6,998 nt of DNA from Prolixibacteraceae bacterium (GTDB taxonomy: Bacteria > Bacteroidota > Bacteroidia > Bacteroidales > Prolixibacteraceae), in NCBI GenBank assembly GCA_027858145.1, contig JAQIDF010000471.1, forward strand, positions 1 to 6,998, read 5' to 3'. The translations under genes and the position numbers were made by a program. The number at the start of each line of letters is the position of its first letter. Positions within the stretch are counted from its first letter, which is position 1. This document shows positions 6,840-6,998 of this stretch, one piece after another. The notes beneath the pieces were generated by a model that was given only the letters and a program-made list of their open reading frames with translations, made no database searches and was not told the origin of the DNA.

Positions 6840-6998
6840 TTAGTTAAACAACTCGTCGAGTTTTTGTTTTAGCTCTTCACCGCGAAGGTTTTTAGCAATG
6901 ATCTTTCCTTCTTTATCAAGAAGTACAGTATATGGAATACCGGTAACACCGTAAAGATCGGCTACAGCACCCTGGTTTTCCTTATCGGCCAGGTCCCA
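6840..6998 (-). CDS. Thioredoxin-fold protein (TlpA/AhpC-TSA-like thiol-disulfide oxidoreductase), C-terminal part only
   Basis: The minus strand has an open frame from the window edge to a TAA stop (complement of 6840-6842), giving the last 52 residues of a protein that begins beyond 6998. The piece begins WDLADKENQGAVADLYGV. It contains the thioredoxin-fold block TGIPYTVLLDKEGKII, with the typical cis-proline (Pro22 of the visible part), then a beta hairpin and a final helix GEELKQKLDELFN. This is the usual end of TlpA/ResA-like or AhpC/TSA-family proteins, abundant and often envelope-located in Bacteroidota. The CxxC active site and any signal peptide or DUF4369-type N-terminal domain would lie outside the window, so redox activity cannot be confirmed. 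It converges on the ABC transporter gene and shares its terminator; no functional link to it is shown. Confidence 0.85.
   Translation of the reverse strand, partial: WDLADKENQGAVADLYGVTGIPYTVLLDKEGKIIAKNLRGEELKQKLDELFN

Noticed and set aside
1..6998. Defence, toxin-antitoxin, CRISPR, phage or transposon content
   Set aside because: No repeats, integrase, transposase, nuclease or small paired genes are present; all genes are housekeeping or ordinary envelope functions.

Overview
The window looks like chromosomal DNA from a member of the Bacteroidota, probably a marine or anaerobic Bacteroidales/Marinilabiliales-type organism such as the Prolixibacteraceae. That genus-level guess is inference. 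The evidence is: two clear TATATTTG boxes fitting the Bacteroidota sigma factor -7 consensus TANNTTTG, A/T-rich start regions without Shine-Dalgarno sequences, moderate GC with AT-rich intergenic gaps, and protein sequences that read like this phylum. Nothing suggests a plasmid, phage, insertion sequence, CRISPR array or defence island.

Layout from left to right. A complete cysteinyl-tRNA synthetase gene (cysS, + strand, 15-1490) is followed after a few bases by a strong hairpin. A 178-base gap then carries a well-matched promoter for a complete class I (iron-sulfur) fumarate hydratase (+ strand, 1669-3273). Next is a hairpin with its oligo-U side on the minus strand, which best suits the tRNA-His gene (anticodon GUG) running towards it on the minus strand (3326-3400). 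The tRNA has its own promoter. A 240-base AT-rich gap separates the tRNA from a divergently transcribed 1045-residue ABCG-like ABC half-transporter (+ strand, 3641-6778). A compact bidirectional terminator (6783-6819) separates that gene from the 3' end of a convergent minus-strand thioredoxin-fold gene (6840 to the window edge).

The genes do not form one pathway. cysS and tRNA-His serve translation, the fumarase serves central carbon metabolism, and the transporter and thioredoxin-like protein are envelope or redox functions whose substrates are not visible here. Each gene appears to be its own transcription unit, with terminators or hairpins at nearly every junction.

I see no clearly new biological system. 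The least ordinary items are the composite ABC protein (TerB-like N-terminal helical domain, a D-loop without its usual aspartate, a C-x2-C linker motif and a periplasmic insert of about 230 residues before the last membrane helix) and a tRNA-His gene with a U-U mismatch in its acceptor stem.
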